NCBI GenBank assembly: GCA_964411675.1
Contig: CAYPLR010000016.1
Location: 1-35,398 of the forward strand
Reading direction: 5' to 3'
DNA length: 35,398 nucleotides
Source: JAAYBG01 sp964411675
GTDB taxonomy: Bacteria > Bacillota_I > Bacilli_A > ML615J-28 > CAG-698
The notes beneath the pieces were generated by a model, which was given only the letters and a program-made list of their open reading frames with translations, had not been told where the DNA came from and did no database searches. A program made the translations under genes and the position numbers. Of the stretch, positions 7,529 through 15,392 are shown piece by piece (the stretch's first letter is position 1; each line of letters opens with the position of its first letter).

Positions 7529-9055
7529 CTATAACATTGGGGCAAAAGCTCTTAAAATACCTACTAATATTCTTTTCACAATGCTCACTTTCTTGCATTT
7601 CTCTAGAGTGATTAGTTCTGATTTTTTAATTTCCTCATCAATATCAGCCTTGATATCTAATAGTGATGGTGTATTATATAATAAACAAGAAGATTCAAAA
7701 TGTAAATATAAACTTCGAAAATCAAGATTTGCAGAGCCGATTACTCCTAATGCATCATCTGCAATAATCGCTTTCGCATGAATAAAGCCTGGAGTATATT
7801 CGTAAATCTTAACACCTGCTGTAATTAATTCTAAATAATAAGATTGTGTAATCCAAAATACAATCCTTTTATCGGGAATATGAGGAACGATAATCCGAAC
7901 ATCAACTCCACTTAAAGCAGCACATTTTAAAGCAGTAATGACTTCATTATCAATGATTAAATATGGAGTTGTGATATAAACATATTTTCTAGCATAGGTA
8001 ATTAATTTCATATACACCGTTTCAGTAACCAGATATCCTTCAAAGGGGCTATCTCCAAATACCTGAACAATACCTTCGCTTTCTACTTTATAATCAGCTT
8101 TATAATTTCGATAATTCAATTTTTCACGACTACAAAATTCCCACATATTGATGAATAAATTAGTTAAACTTAATACTGCTTCTCCTTCAATTTTAATCAT
8201 GGCATCTTTCCAATAGCCAAACACTTCTTTTTTATTAATATATTCATCTCCAATATTCATTCCTCCTGTCCAACCCACTTTTCCATCTATAATCGCTATT
8301 TTTCTATGGTCGCGATAATTGATACTAATTGACAATACAGGAATCAAAGGATTAAATGTTGCTATTTTAACACCTTCTTTGATTAATTGTTTTTTAAAAT
8401 TACGAGATAAATATTTTAAACAACCAAAATCATCATAAATGATCCTTATTTCTACACCTTCTGCAATTTTTTTAAGTAAAACCTCATGAATTGCATTCCA
8501 CATTTTACCTTCAGCAATAATAAAAAATTCAAGAAAAATAAACTTTTTTGCTTTCTTCAATTCATCTATCAAACTTGGAAAAAATTTCTCTCCTGGCGAA
8601 AGAATCGTTGTTTTTGTATTTTCCCATGCTGGCATAACGGTTGTATTCATTAAATAATTGTATATTTTTCGATGATCATCATTATCAAAGTCTTTAAATC
8701 CAGGATTTTCTAAGTAAAGGCTCCGATTTTCTTCTTCCATTTTATCAATTCTAGTAGCTGTCTTCTTGCTCATTTTAATTCGCCCAAACATAACATAGAA
8801 AATAACACCAACAAAAGGAACTGCTAAGATCGCGATAATCCAAGAAATCTTATAGGCTGGGTTAAAATCTCGATTTAGAATAGTAAAAGCAAAAAGACCT
8901 CCAATGATATTAAAAATGACATAGTAAAGAATCCCTCGAGAACCAATAACAAAAATGACTGTAATTAGTAAGGCAAGTTGTAAGAATAACAAAAATGTAA
9001 CTACAAACAATCGACTCAATAAAAACTTTGCAATTTTTTTAAATATTTTAATCAT
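7529..9055 (-). CDS. cls: Cardiolipin synthase (phospholipase D family)
   Basis: Membrane enzyme condensing two phosphatidylglycerol molecules into cardiolipin plus glycerol. Seen: three hydrophobic segments in the first 95 residues (a Cls-type N-terminal anchor) and two PLD active sites H-x-K-x4-D: 'DHRKIAIID' (H250) and 'IHAKAIIAD' (H426), each followed by the GG/GS motif ('GWTGGMNIGDEY', 'GSANLDFRS'). At about 508 residues it is normal for Gram-positive Cls. The frame can extend to a GTG at 9064, but that GTG lies inside the AGGTGA ribosome binding site; the ATG at 9055 is the likely start. It follows pfp with a terminator hairpin lying immediately before its ribosome binding site, so expression probably depends on read-through. 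The phosphodiester glycosidase gene follows 24 bp later. Confidence 0.93.
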   Translation of the reverse strand: MIKIFKKIAKFLLSRLFVVTFLLFLQLALLITVIFVIGSRGILYYVIFNIIGGLFAFTILNRDFNPAYKISWIIAILAVPFVGVIFYVMFGRIKMSKKTATRIDKMEEENRSLYLENPGFKDFDNDDHRKIYNYLMNTTVMPAWENTKTTILSPGEKFFPSLIDELKKAKKFIFLEFFIIAEGKMWNAIHEVLLKKIAEGVEIRIIYDDFGCLKYLSRNFKKQLIKEGVKIATFNPLIPVLSISINYRDHRKIAIIDGKVGWTGGMNIGDEYINKKEVFGYWKDAMIKIEGEAVLSLTNLFINMWEFCSREKLNYRNYKADYKVESEGIVQVFGDSPFEGYLVTETVYMKLITYARKYVYITTPYLIIDNEVITALKCAALSGVDVRIIVPHIPDKRIVFWITQSYYLELITAGVKIYEYTPGFIHAKAIIADDALGVIGSANLDFRSLYLHFESSCLLYNTPSLLDIKADIDEEIKKSELITLEKCKKVSIVKRILVGILRAFAPML

Positions 9056-9068
9056 TTTCTTCACCTAT

Positions 9069-9103
9069 AAAAAAATATGGGTATCCTATGCCCATATTTT
9101 TTA
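9069..9103 (-). terminator. Hairpin between pfp and cls (terminator or attenuator)
   Basis: ATATGGG/CCCATAT, extendable by A-T pairs to twelve, with a T run. It fills the 52-bp gap between the pfp stop and the cls start and abuts the AGGTGA ribosome binding site of cls, so it would end most pfp transcripts while letting a fraction through. Confidence 0.75.
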
Positions 9104-9107
9104 TTCT

Positions 9108-10355
9108 TTATTTTTTTGCACTAATCTTTTTTAGTCGGGCAAAACGAGGTAATCCATCTTCAACTGGTGAATTAGAAGCACCTTGGATTAGTGGTAATGC
9201 GTATTTATAGAAATCATCAGTTAATCCTACATGTCCTTCTTTAATCCAGGCGTCTGGAATTTTCTTCTCTGTATTTGCTGCTAGATCTACTGGTAATAAT
9301 TGATAATTGATCTTATATTCTGCACTTTTTTCATCACGAATAAAAGCAACCATTTGGTCAGTATGACCTTCAACTGCATATTTAACTGCCATTCTGCCTG
9401 CATTAAATGCTTCTTCAATATCTGTTCCTGATGCAATATGGGCAGCACAACGCTGTAATAGACTAAATTCAACTGGGCGAACTTTAATTTTTGTTTTCTC
9501 ACCAATAATACTAGCAAGTACAGATGCTGCTCCTCCAAGAGTGGCATGACCAAATGAATCACGCTCCAAATTTGAAGAATACTCAGAAATATATTTTCCT
9601 TCTTTGTCTCTAATTCCTTCAGAAATAACAACGATAACTTTATTTTCTTTCAAAGCGGCTACTTTCATTACATCCTTAACAAACTCATCTACATCAAATA
9701 TTTGCTCTGGTAAATAAATTAAATCTGGTCCTAATCCTTTGATAGAAGCAAGTGAAGCTGCTGCTGTTAACCAACCAGCATTGCGTCCCATTACTTCAAC
9801 AATAGTAATCATTCCAGTATTATATACATGGGTGTCTAAATATAATTCCATCATAGTTGTTGCCACATATTTTGCAGCACTCCCATAACCAGGGCAATGA
9901 TCTGTTCCAAACAAATCATTATCAATAGTTTTTGGAACACCAATTACATTACAATCGTAGTTTTGGCTTTGTAAATACTTACTAATTTTATTACAGGTAT
10001 CCATAGAATCATTTCCACCATTATAAAAGAAATAGCGAACATTGTATTTTTTAAACACTTCTAATATTCTCTTATAATCAGTCTCATCAACATGTAATGG
10101 TTTTAACTTATATCGAACAGAACCTAAAGCAGATGAAGGAGTATTTTTCAAATACTCTAATTCTTTCATTTCTTCTTGACGAATATCCACTAAATTTTCA
10201 TCTAGGATTCCTTTTATTCCATGCTCAGCACCATAAATATTTGTAATTTGTTCCTGTTTCATTGCTTCTATAAACACACCAGCAGCACTGGCATTAATTA
10301 CTGAAGTAGGTCCTCCTGACTGTCCAAATAAACAAGCACCTTTTAAATTTTTCAT
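9108..10355 (-). CDS. pfp: 6-phosphofructokinase, pyrophosphate-dependent type
   Basis: Converts fructose 6-phosphate to fructose 1,6-bisphosphate in glycolysis. Seen: nucleotide/PPi loop 'GQSGGPTSVINASAAG' (10-25), 'NGGNDSMDT' and 'PKTIDNDLFGTDHCPGYGSA'. ATP-PFKs carry GGDGS and P-G-T-I-D-N-D; an Asp in the GGxDS motif and a Lys before TIDND mark the PPi-using form, which is reversible and spares ATP. Length 415 fits that subfamily rather than the 320-residue bacterial ATP-PFK. It starts at an ATG behind a perfect AGGAGG and has a consensus promoter (10383-10411). There is no convincing terminator between the upstream methyltransferase and this gene, so some read-through is possible; a hairpin follows it. 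Cofactor assignment rests on motif rules, not on a test. Confidence 0.9.
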   Translation of the reverse strand: MKNLKGACLFGQSGGPTSVINASAAGVFIEAMKQEQITNIYGAEHGIKGILDENLVDIRQEEMKELEYLKNTPSSALGSVRYKLKPLHVDETDYKRILEVFKKYNVRYFFYNGGNDSMDTCNKISKYLQSQNYDCNVIGVPKTIDNDLFGTDHCPGYGSAAKYVATTMMELYLDTHVYNTGMITIVEVMGRNAGWLTAAASLASIKGLGPDLIYLPEQIFDVDEFVKDVMKVAALKENKVIVVISEGIRDKEGKYISEYSSNLERDSFGHATLGGAASVLASIIGEKTKIKVRPVEFSLLQRCAAHIASGTDIEEAFNAGRMAVKYAVEGHTDQMVAFIRDEKSAEYKINYQLLPVDLAANTEKKIPDAWIKEGHVGLTDDFYKYALPLIQGASNSPVEDGLPRFARLKKISAKK

Positions 10356-10382
10356 ATTATTCCTCCTGAATTTACTTTATAT

Positions 10383-10411
10383 ATTATACACAATTTTTTC
10401 ATTTATTTCAA
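10383..10411 (-). promoter_or_regulatory. Promoter of pfp
   Basis: TTGAAA (10411-10406), 17 bp, TATAAT (10388-10383), close to consensus, as expected for a highly expressed glycolytic gene. Confidence 0.8.
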
Positions 10412-10443
10412 TGCTTTTTTTGCTACTTGTCGATGAAAACTAA

Positions 10444-11784
10444 TTATTTCAACGTTAGGTAAGCTACGCATTCTACTTCACTGGTGTGAGGGAACATATC
10501 AACCAAGGTAACTTCTCTCACTAGATAGTCGCTAGATAGAATCTCTAAATCACGAGATAATGTTGCTACATTACAAGAAACATAAACCATACGCTGTACC
10601 TTATTTGCTTTAATTGCTTCTAGTAATGAACCTTCACAACCTTTTCGTGGTGGATCAACAATAATAACATCAATTGTAGTATTTGTAAATTTCGCAATTT
10701 CTATTTCTGCCTTTCCACAAATAAATTCTATATTATTAATTTTATTTAATTTTGCATTATTGATTGCATTGGTAACCGCTTCTTCAACAATTTCAATCCC
10801 ATATACTTTTTTTGCTTTTTTTGCTAGTAATAATCCAATCGTTCCCACTCCACAGTAAGCATCGATTACAACTTCTGTTCCTGATAAGGCTGAATATTCT
10901 AATACTTGGTTATATAACTTTTCAGTTTGGCGATGGTTAGTTTGAAAGAAGGCATTATAGGATAACTGAAACTTCGTTTCACAAATAACATCAGTTAGTT
11001 GATCAAGGCCCATTAATACCAAGCTCTTGCTACCTAAAATAACATTAAAAGGTTCTCTATTAATGTTTTGAATTACACTTTTAATCGCAGGAAACTTCAT
11101 AACAAGTTTCTCAACAAGTTCTCTTTTGTTAGGGAAGTTCTTCTCACGAGTAACTAGAACCACCATATATTGATAATCAACCGTGTTTCTTATTAAAACA
11201 TGACGTAATATTCCACTACCATCTTTTTCATTATATCCAGGAATACCTAATTCGTTGGTAAGTTGACGAATATATTTGGCAATCTCAGTAGCTAATTGTG
11301 GTTGAATAAAACAATTGTCTAAATTAATAATTTGATGCGTTTTCTTTTTATAAAACCCACAAATTGTTTTTTTATTTTCTATACTAAAAGGAATTTGCAC
11401 TTTATTACGATAATAATAGGGCTCTTCCATTCCTATAATTTCTCTAACAGGTACATTTTCTAAATGGCCAATTCTTTTTAGTGTTTCAACTGCCATTTTC
11501 TTTTTAAATTCCAATTGTTTTTTGTATTCTAAATGCATTAGATTACATCCGCCACATTTCTCGTAAACATGACAGATTGGATTTACCCGCCAATCAGAAT
11601 ATTTTAAATGCTTTAGGACAGTTCCATGAGCATAACTTTTTTCTACTTTTTCTATTTTAATTTCAGCAACTTCATCAATTAACATGTTTTCAACAAACAC
11701 AGGAAAGCCATCAATCTTAACAACCCCAGCTCCTTGATGATTTAAATCAATACAAGTTCCTTGTACTTTTTCATTTATCTTCAT
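10444..11784 (-). CDS. rlmD: 23S rRNA (uracil-5)-methyltransferase, TrmA/RlmD family (paralog 2)
   Basis: Same architecture as the gene at 505-1881: TRAM domain (about 1-60), iron-sulfur motif 'CHVYEKCGGCNLMH', SAM site 'DAYCGVGTIGLLLAKKA', 'DPPRKGCEGSL', catalytic cysteine in 'YVSCNVATLSRDLE' and the C-terminal glutamate in 'TSEVECVAYL'. About 446 residues. The frame extends to GTG 11793, but this lies within the AGGTGA ribosome binding site, so ATG 11784 is preferred. It is divergent from the PadR operon with its own promoter at 11804-11832. Low-GC Gram-positives often carry two such paralogs, one doing the RlmCD job and one of unclear target; sequence alone does not say which this is. No clear terminator follows before the pfp promoter. 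Confidence 0.92.
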   Translation of the reverse strand: MKINEKVQGTCIDLNHQGAGVVKIDGFPVFVENMLIDEVAEIKIEKVEKSYAHGTVLKHLKYSDWRVNPICHVYEKCGGCNLMHLEYKKQLEFKKKMAVETLKRIGHLENVPVREIIGMEEPYYYRNKVQIPFSIENKKTICGFYKKKTHQIINLDNCFIQPQLATEIAKYIRQLTNELGIPGYNEKDGSGILRHVLIRNTVDYQYMVVLVTREKNFPNKRELVEKLVMKFPAIKSVIQNINREPFNVILGSKSLVLMGLDQLTDVICETKFQLSYNAFFQTNHRQTEKLYNQVLEYSALSGTEVVIDAYCGVGTIGLLLAKKAKKVYGIEIVEEAVTNAINNAKLNKINNIEFICGKAEIEIAKFTNTTIDVIIVDPPRKGCEGSLLEAIKANKVQRMVYVSCNVATLSRDLEILSSDYLVREVTLVDMFPHTSEVECVAYLTLK

Positions 11785-11803
11785 ATTTTTCACCTATTTT
11801 TAT

Positions 11804-11832
11804 ATTATATCACTTTTATGTATTTTGGTAAA
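11804..11832 (-). promoter_or_regulatory. Promoter of the second rRNA methyltransferase gene
   Basis: TATAAT (11809-11804) with an extended TGA just upstream, and a weaker -35 TTTACC (11832-11827) at 17 bp. It is back to back with the PadR promoter 33 bp away. Confidence 0.6.
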
Positions 11833-11864
11833 GATTCAAAAAATAAAATATTTTTAAATACTAC

Positions 11865-11893
11865 TTGACGCATTATACTATGTGGTGTATTAT
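11865..11893 (+). promoter_or_regulatory. Promoter and candidate PadR operator
   Basis: TTGACG (11865-11870), 17 bp, TATTAT (11888-11893). An inverted repeat, ATTATAC (11872-11878), eight bases, GTATTAT (11887-11893), matching at six of seven positions, fills the spacer and overlaps the -10. That size and position fit a dimeric winged-helix repressor such as the PadR protein encoded just downstream, so autorepression is likely (inference). Confidence 0.6.
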
Positions 11894-11917
11894 ATTATGT
11901 GTATGGAGGTATTATTC

Positions 11918-12226
11918 ATGGATATTCAATTAAAACGAGGAATTTTAGAAGTTTGCGTTCTATCTGTTCTTCAGAAAGAGGATTCCTATGGCTACAAGAT
12001 TGTAAAGGATGTTTCCAATGTAATTGAGATTTCAGAATCTACTCTATATCCGATTCTGAAACGTTTGGAAGTCAATAACAGTCTCAGTGTCTATGAGGTT
12101 TCTCATAATGGGCGATTGCGAAAATATTATTCAATAACCAATGCAGGAAAAAAAGCAATCAGTGATTTTATTAGAGAATGGCAAGATGTTATGAAAGTTT
12201 ACAATTTTATCAAAGGAGATCATTAA
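11918..12226 (+). CDS. PadR family transcriptional regulator
   Basis: A 102-residue winged-helix DNA-binding protein. Seen: 'LKRGILEVCVLSVLQKEDSYGYKI' (the PadR helix-turn-helix start), 'ISESTLYPILKRLE' (recognition helix region) and 'GRLRKYYSITNAGKKAI' (wing, 'RKYY-T-xG'). The C-terminal helix is short, so it is a minimal PadR (subfamily-2 size). The frame opens upstream at 11882, but a GGAGGT ribosome binding site at 11905-11910 places the start at ATG 11918. It is the first gene of a three-gene operon with the HAAS and DUF4097 genes, two bp before the next ATG. PadR proteins with this context usually repress their own operon and release it on envelope stress or small ligands. Confidence 0.92.
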   Translation: MDIQLKRGILEVCVLSVLQKEDSYGYKIVKDVSNVIEISESTLYPILKRLEVNNSLSVYEVSHNGRLRKYYSITNAGKKAISDFIREWQDVMKVYNFIKGDH

Positions 12227-12227
12227 T

Positions 12228-12839
12228 ATGAACAAACAAGAATTTTTAAACCAATTAGAAAAAGCTTTAAGCTCATTACCAAAAACAGAAATCGATAAGT
12301 CATTACTATATTATTCAGAAATTATTGATGATAGTATTGAAGAAGGATTAACGGAAGCGCAAGCCGTTTCCAGATTAGAATCGATTGAAACTATTTCACA
12401 GCGTATTTTATATGAAACACCTTTACCAGTGTTAATTTCATCAAGAATGAAAAATAAAAACAATTGGACAAACGCTTTATTAATTGTACTAGGATTTCCA
12501 TTATGGTTTCCTCTATTAGTATCTGCAGGAGCTGTTCTTCTTTCATTGTATGTATCAATATGGTCTGTTTTTATTTCTTTCTTTGCTGTCATTGTAGCTT
12601 TTGGAGCCAGTGGTATTGTTACATTAGTTTATGCACCAATCGCTATTTTTGCCTATCATAATTTACTCAATGGCTTTGGATGTATCGGTATTAGTTTAAT
12701 TTTGATTTCTTTATCTATCTTATTAATGAAACTATCCGTTCCAGCTACCAAAACTTTCATTGATTGTTCAAAAAAATTAACTAGAAAAATAAAGTCATTA
12801 TTCATTAAAAAAGGCGGTGTAAACAATGAATCAAAATAA
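12228..12839 (+). CDS. HAAS/DUF1700 domain membrane protein
   Basis: 203 residues. An N-terminal cytoplasmic helical domain (1-65) has the family pattern 'MNKQEFLNQLEKAL...LPKTEIDKSLLYYSEIIDD' and 'GLTEAQAVSRLES'. Then come about three to four hydrophobic segments (roughly 82-110, 112-135, 140-170) and a basic tail. The family is thought to work as a membrane partner that sequesters or senses for the PadR regulator encoded beside it. The start two bp after the PadR stop and the 14-bp overlap with the DUF4097 gene point to translational coupling. Molecular function is not established. Confidence 0.85.
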   Translation: MNKQEFLNQLEKALSSLPKTEIDKSLLYYSEIIDDSIEEGLTEAQAVSRLESIETISQRILYETPLPVLISSRMKNKNNWTNALLIVLGFPLWFPLLVSAGAVLLSLYVSIWSVFISFFAVIVAFGASGIVTLVYAPIAIFAYHNLLNGFGCIGISLILISLSILLMKLSVPATKTFIDCSKKLTRKIKSLFIKKGGVNNESK

Positions 12840-13749
12840 AAAAGGACTATATTTTACCTTATTAATCTTTGTCATCGGTGTACTCATCTGTTTAGGAGTA
12901 CTAATTGCTTCCGAATTTGATTTTTCAAGATTCTCAACCGTACAAAATGTTGAAAAGAAGGAAATTGAATTAACCCTTACTGATATTGATGAATTTCAAT
13001 TCGTCGTTGATAATGCTTCTATTGATGTTATTGAGTCTAGCGATGATCAACTACACATCACTTATTATGAAAGCAATAAATTAACCTATGAAGTAACCAC
13101 TACCGCAGGGAAAGTGATTATGAAACAGATTAATAGCATGAGATGGTATGACCATATTGGTATCAATTTCTTTAACGAGACAATCAGTATTCAAATACCT
13201 ACTAGTTACACAAAATCTCTAAGCGTTACTACCGATAATAGTAGCATCGACTTTAAGAATTTAGCTCATCTCGAGAGTATCACTACCAATACAAAAAATG
13301 CAACCGTTGATTTTATTCATGTAACCACAATAAAAGATATTTATTGTAGTACTACAAATTCTGTTGTGGAATTAAATGATGTAAGTTGTGCTAATTTAAC
13401 AGTATTAACATCAAACGCTGAAATAAATATTGAAGATACTACGATAACAGGTAATTTAGTTTGCGAAACCTCAAGTGGTGTTATCAATTTAGATAATGTT
13501 ACTTCTAACAATATAAATGCGCATAATGATAATGGAATGATTGATATCCATAATATTACTGCTGATAATATCATTCTTATGACAAGCAATGGAATTATCA
13601 CAGGAACTATCAATGGTGATAAACGAGATTATAAAATAACTAGTTCAGTTACAAATGGAATGAATAACCTACCTTCTTATAAAGCAGACGGTGATAAATC
13701 TCTAGAGGTCAGTACTAGTAATGGTATGATTGATATTGATTTTAGATAA
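12826..13749 (+). CDS. DUF4097 family membrane-anchored beta-repeat protein
   Basis: 307 residues. One N-terminal transmembrane helix (8-30) is followed by an outer domain of short beta repeats with the recurring pattern 'N-x-x-I-D-x-x' ('DNASIDVIES', 'DNSSIDFKN', 'SSGVINLDNV', 'DNGMIDIHNI', 'SNGMIDIDF'), typical of DUF4097 right-handed beta solenoids. Relatives include the LiaX-type cell-envelope stress proteins and B. subtilis YvlB. The ATG (12826) follows AAGGCGGTG inside the end of the HAAS gene. It is the last gene of the PadR operon, with a terminator right after. Likely an envelope surface or stress protein; ligand unknown. Confidence 0.85.
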   Translation: MNQNKKGLYFTLLIFVIGVLICLGVLIASEFDFSRFSTVQNVEKKEIELTLTDIDEFQFVVDNASIDVIESSDDQLHITYYESNKLTYEVTTTAGKVIMKQINSMRWYDHIGINFFNETISIQIPTSYTKSLSVTTDNSSIDFKNLAHLESITTNTKNATVDFIHVTTIKDIYCSTTNSVVELNDVSCANLTVLTSNAEINIEDTTITGNLVCETSSGVINLDNVTSNNINAHNDNGMIDIHNITADNIILMTSNGIITGTINGDKRDYKITSSVTNGMNNLPSYKADGDKSLEVSTSNGMIDIDFR

Positions 13750-13752
13750 AAT

Positions 13753-13784
13753 AAAAAGGAGCACAATGTGCTCCAATTTTTTTA
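13753..13784. terminator. Bidirectional terminator between the PadR operon and gapA
   Basis: Perfect stem GGAGCAC/GTGCTCC (13758-13764 with 13768-13774) with a three-base loop, A-rich on the left and T-rich on the right. It can end both the plus-strand PadR operon and the minus-strand gapA, which converge here only 37 bp apart. Confidence 0.9.
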
Positions 13785-13785
13785 T

Positions 13786-14799
13786 TTATTTTAATGATGC
13801 GAAATATTTAATAGTACGAACCATTTGTGATGTGTATGAATTTTCATTATCATACCAAGCAACAACTTTTACTAAAGATTTTCCATCACTTAATGATTTT
13901 ACCTTTGTTTGTGTTGCATCAAAGATTGATCCATAAGTTGATCCAATCACGTCAGATGAAACAATTTCGTCTTCATTATATGCATAAGAAGCAGATGCAG
14001 CAGCTTTCATAGCAGCATTAACTTCAGCAGCATTAACTTTTTTACCAACGATAGCAACTAATTCTGTAACTGAACCTGTGCATACAGGAACACGTTGTGC
14101 TGAACCATCTAATTTTCCGTCTAATTCAGGAATAACTAGACCAATTGCTTTAGCAGCGCCAGTAGAGTTTGGAACGATGTTAATAGCAGCAGCTCTTGCT
14201 CTACGTAAGTCGCCTTTTCTATGTGGGCCATCTAATACCATTTGATCGCCTGTGTAAGCATGAATAGTAGTCATGAATCCACTTTCAATACCTGCAAACT
14301 TATTTAGTGTGTCAGCCATTGGTGCTAAGCAATTTGTTGTACATGAAGCAGCAGAAATAATGGTGTCGCTTGCTTTTAATGTCTTTTCATTTACACCAAA
14401 TACAATTGTTGGTAAATCATTGCCAGCTGGTGCTGAAATGATAACTTTCTTTGCTCCTGCCTTCAAATGAGCTTCTGATTTTGCTTTAGAAGCAAAGAAT
14501 CCTGTACACTCAAGAACTACATCTACACCTAATTCACCCCATGGTAATTCTTCTGGGTTTGGTTTTGCATAGATAGTGATTGTTTTACCATCAACTTCGA
14601 TAGCTCCTTCTTTTGCAAAAACAGTTTCGGCTTTTGCATATCTACCTTGTGATGAATCATACTTTAATAAATGAGCTAACATCTTTGCATCTGTTAAGTC
14701 ATTAATTGCTACTATTTCAAAACCTTCTGCACCAAACATTTGTCTGAATGCTAGACGTCCAATACGTCCAAAACCATTTATAGCTACTTTTACAGCCAT
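13786..14799 (-). CDS. gapA: Glyceraldehyde-3-phosphate dehydrogenase (NAD-dependent)
   Basis: Glycolytic enzyme making 1,3-bisphosphoglycerate from glyceraldehyde 3-phosphate. Seen: NAD-binding 'INGFGRIGRLAFRQM' (7-21), 'AINDLTD' (the Asp after the second beta strand favours NAD over NADP), catalytic cysteine in 'SAASCTTNCLAPMA' (about C151) and 'WYDNENSYTSQMV' near the C-terminus. 337 residues, full length. Perfect AAGGAGG ribosome binding site and a near-consensus promoter (14840-14868). It stands alone, not in a gap-pgk-tpi operon. Rich in GCW and other favoured codons, as expected for a highly expressed gene. Confidence 0.97.
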   Translation of the reverse strand: MAVKVAINGFGRIGRLAFRQMFGAEGFEIVAINDLTDAKMLAHLLKYDSSQGRYAKAETVFAKEGAIEVDGKTITIYAKPNPEELPWGELGVDVVLECTGFFASKAKSEAHLKAGAKKVIISAPAGNDLPTIVFGVNEKTLKASDTIISAASCTTNCLAPMADTLNKFAGIESGFMTTIHAYTGDQMVLDGPHRKGDLRRARAAAINIVPNSTGAAKAIGLVIPELDGKLDGSAQRVPVCTGSVTELVAIVGKKVNAAEVNAAMKAAASASYAYNEDEIVSSDVIGSTYGSIFDATQTKVKSLSDGKSLVKVVAWYDNENSYTSQMVRTIKYFASLK

Positions 14800-14839
14800 A
14801 TTAAATTCCTCCTTATGGTTTATATTTTTTTACATACTT

Positions 14840-14868
14840 ATTCTAACACAATTCAAGTATTTTTTCAA
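14840..14868 (-). promoter_or_regulatory. Promoter of gapA
   Basis: TTGAAA (14868-14863), 17 bp, TAGAAT (14845-14840). Confidence 0.75.
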
Positions 14869-14911
14869 GAAATTTACTACATAAAACGTTATCAATGAAT
14901 TACTTCCTATT

Positions 14912-15343
14912 TTATTTGTTTTTATGTAAATAATCATAGGCTTCTTGGTAACTAACAAATCCTTTTCCATAAAAACTTTGGCAACAAACATCTCTAATTA
15001 CAGAAACTTTACGGAAAGGTTCTCGATGATCAATATTCGTTAGATGAACCTCAACAGAACGAATACCTACACTAGTGATCGCATCGCGAATGGCATAAGA
15101 GTAATGACCAAATGCACCAGGATTGATAATCAGTGCTTCTACTTGTTCAAAATAAGCTTGTTGAATCTTTTCGATAATTTCCTTTTCCCCATTGCTTTGA
15201 AAAACTTCAAGTTGATCTTGATAATTTTTTGCGCAATTTGTTAGATATTCAACTAAGTCATGATAGGATTTAGTACCATAGATATGGGGTTCTCTAATTC
15301 CCAGCATATTTAAATTTGGACCATTAATAACAAGTATTTTCAT
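14912..15343 (-). CDS. aroQ: Type II 3-dehydroquinate dehydratase
   Basis: Cytoplasmic dodecameric enzyme converting 3-dehydroquinate to 3-dehydroshikimate in the shikimate pathway. Seen in 143 residues: 'INGPNLNMLGIREPHIYG' (catalytic Tyr in IYG, Arg in REP), 'QSNGEKEIIEKI' (usual QSNHEG; His replaced by Gly, the Glu kept), 'INPGAFGHYSYAIRDAI', catalytic His in 'EVHLTNIDHREPFR'. The C-terminus after PFR departs from the usual GLG-x-x-GY. No other shikimate gene is near. It lies 50 bp downstream of the Bax-inhibitor-like gene with a terminator hairpin directly before its GAAGGGG ribosome binding site and no visible promoter, so expression is probably by read-through. Confidence 0.9.
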   Translation of the reverse strand: MKILVINGPNLNMLGIREPHIYGTKSYHDLVEYLTNCAKNYQDQLEVFQSNGEKEIIEKIQQAYFEQVEALIINPGAFGHYSYAIRDAITSVGIRSVEVHLTNIDHREPFRKVSVIRDVCCQSFYGKGFVSYQEAYDYLHKNK

Positions 15344-15356
15344 ATTTTACCCCTTC

Positions 15357-15390
15357 TTTAAAAATAGGTAGATGCAAATTGCATCTACCT
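15357..15390 (-). terminator. Hairpin between the BI-1 gene and aroQ (terminator or attenuator)
   Basis: Perfect ten-base stem AGGTAGATGC/GCATCTACCT (15390-15381 with 15375-15366) with a five-base loop, then ATTTTTA. It ends 14 bp before the aroQ ATG. Confidence 0.8.
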
Positions 15391-15392
15391 TT

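Noticed and set aside
7395..7598. A 67-codon Cys-rich minus-strand frame across the cls-phosphodiester glycosidase junction.
   Set aside because: It overlaps two well-supported genes in another frame and its composition is that of shifted AT-rich coding sequence.
9056..9064. GTG start three codons upstream of the cls ATG, and the same arrangement at both methyltransferase genes.
   Set aside because: Each GTG is the GTG of the AGGTGA/AAGTGA ribosome binding site itself, so it cannot also be the start.
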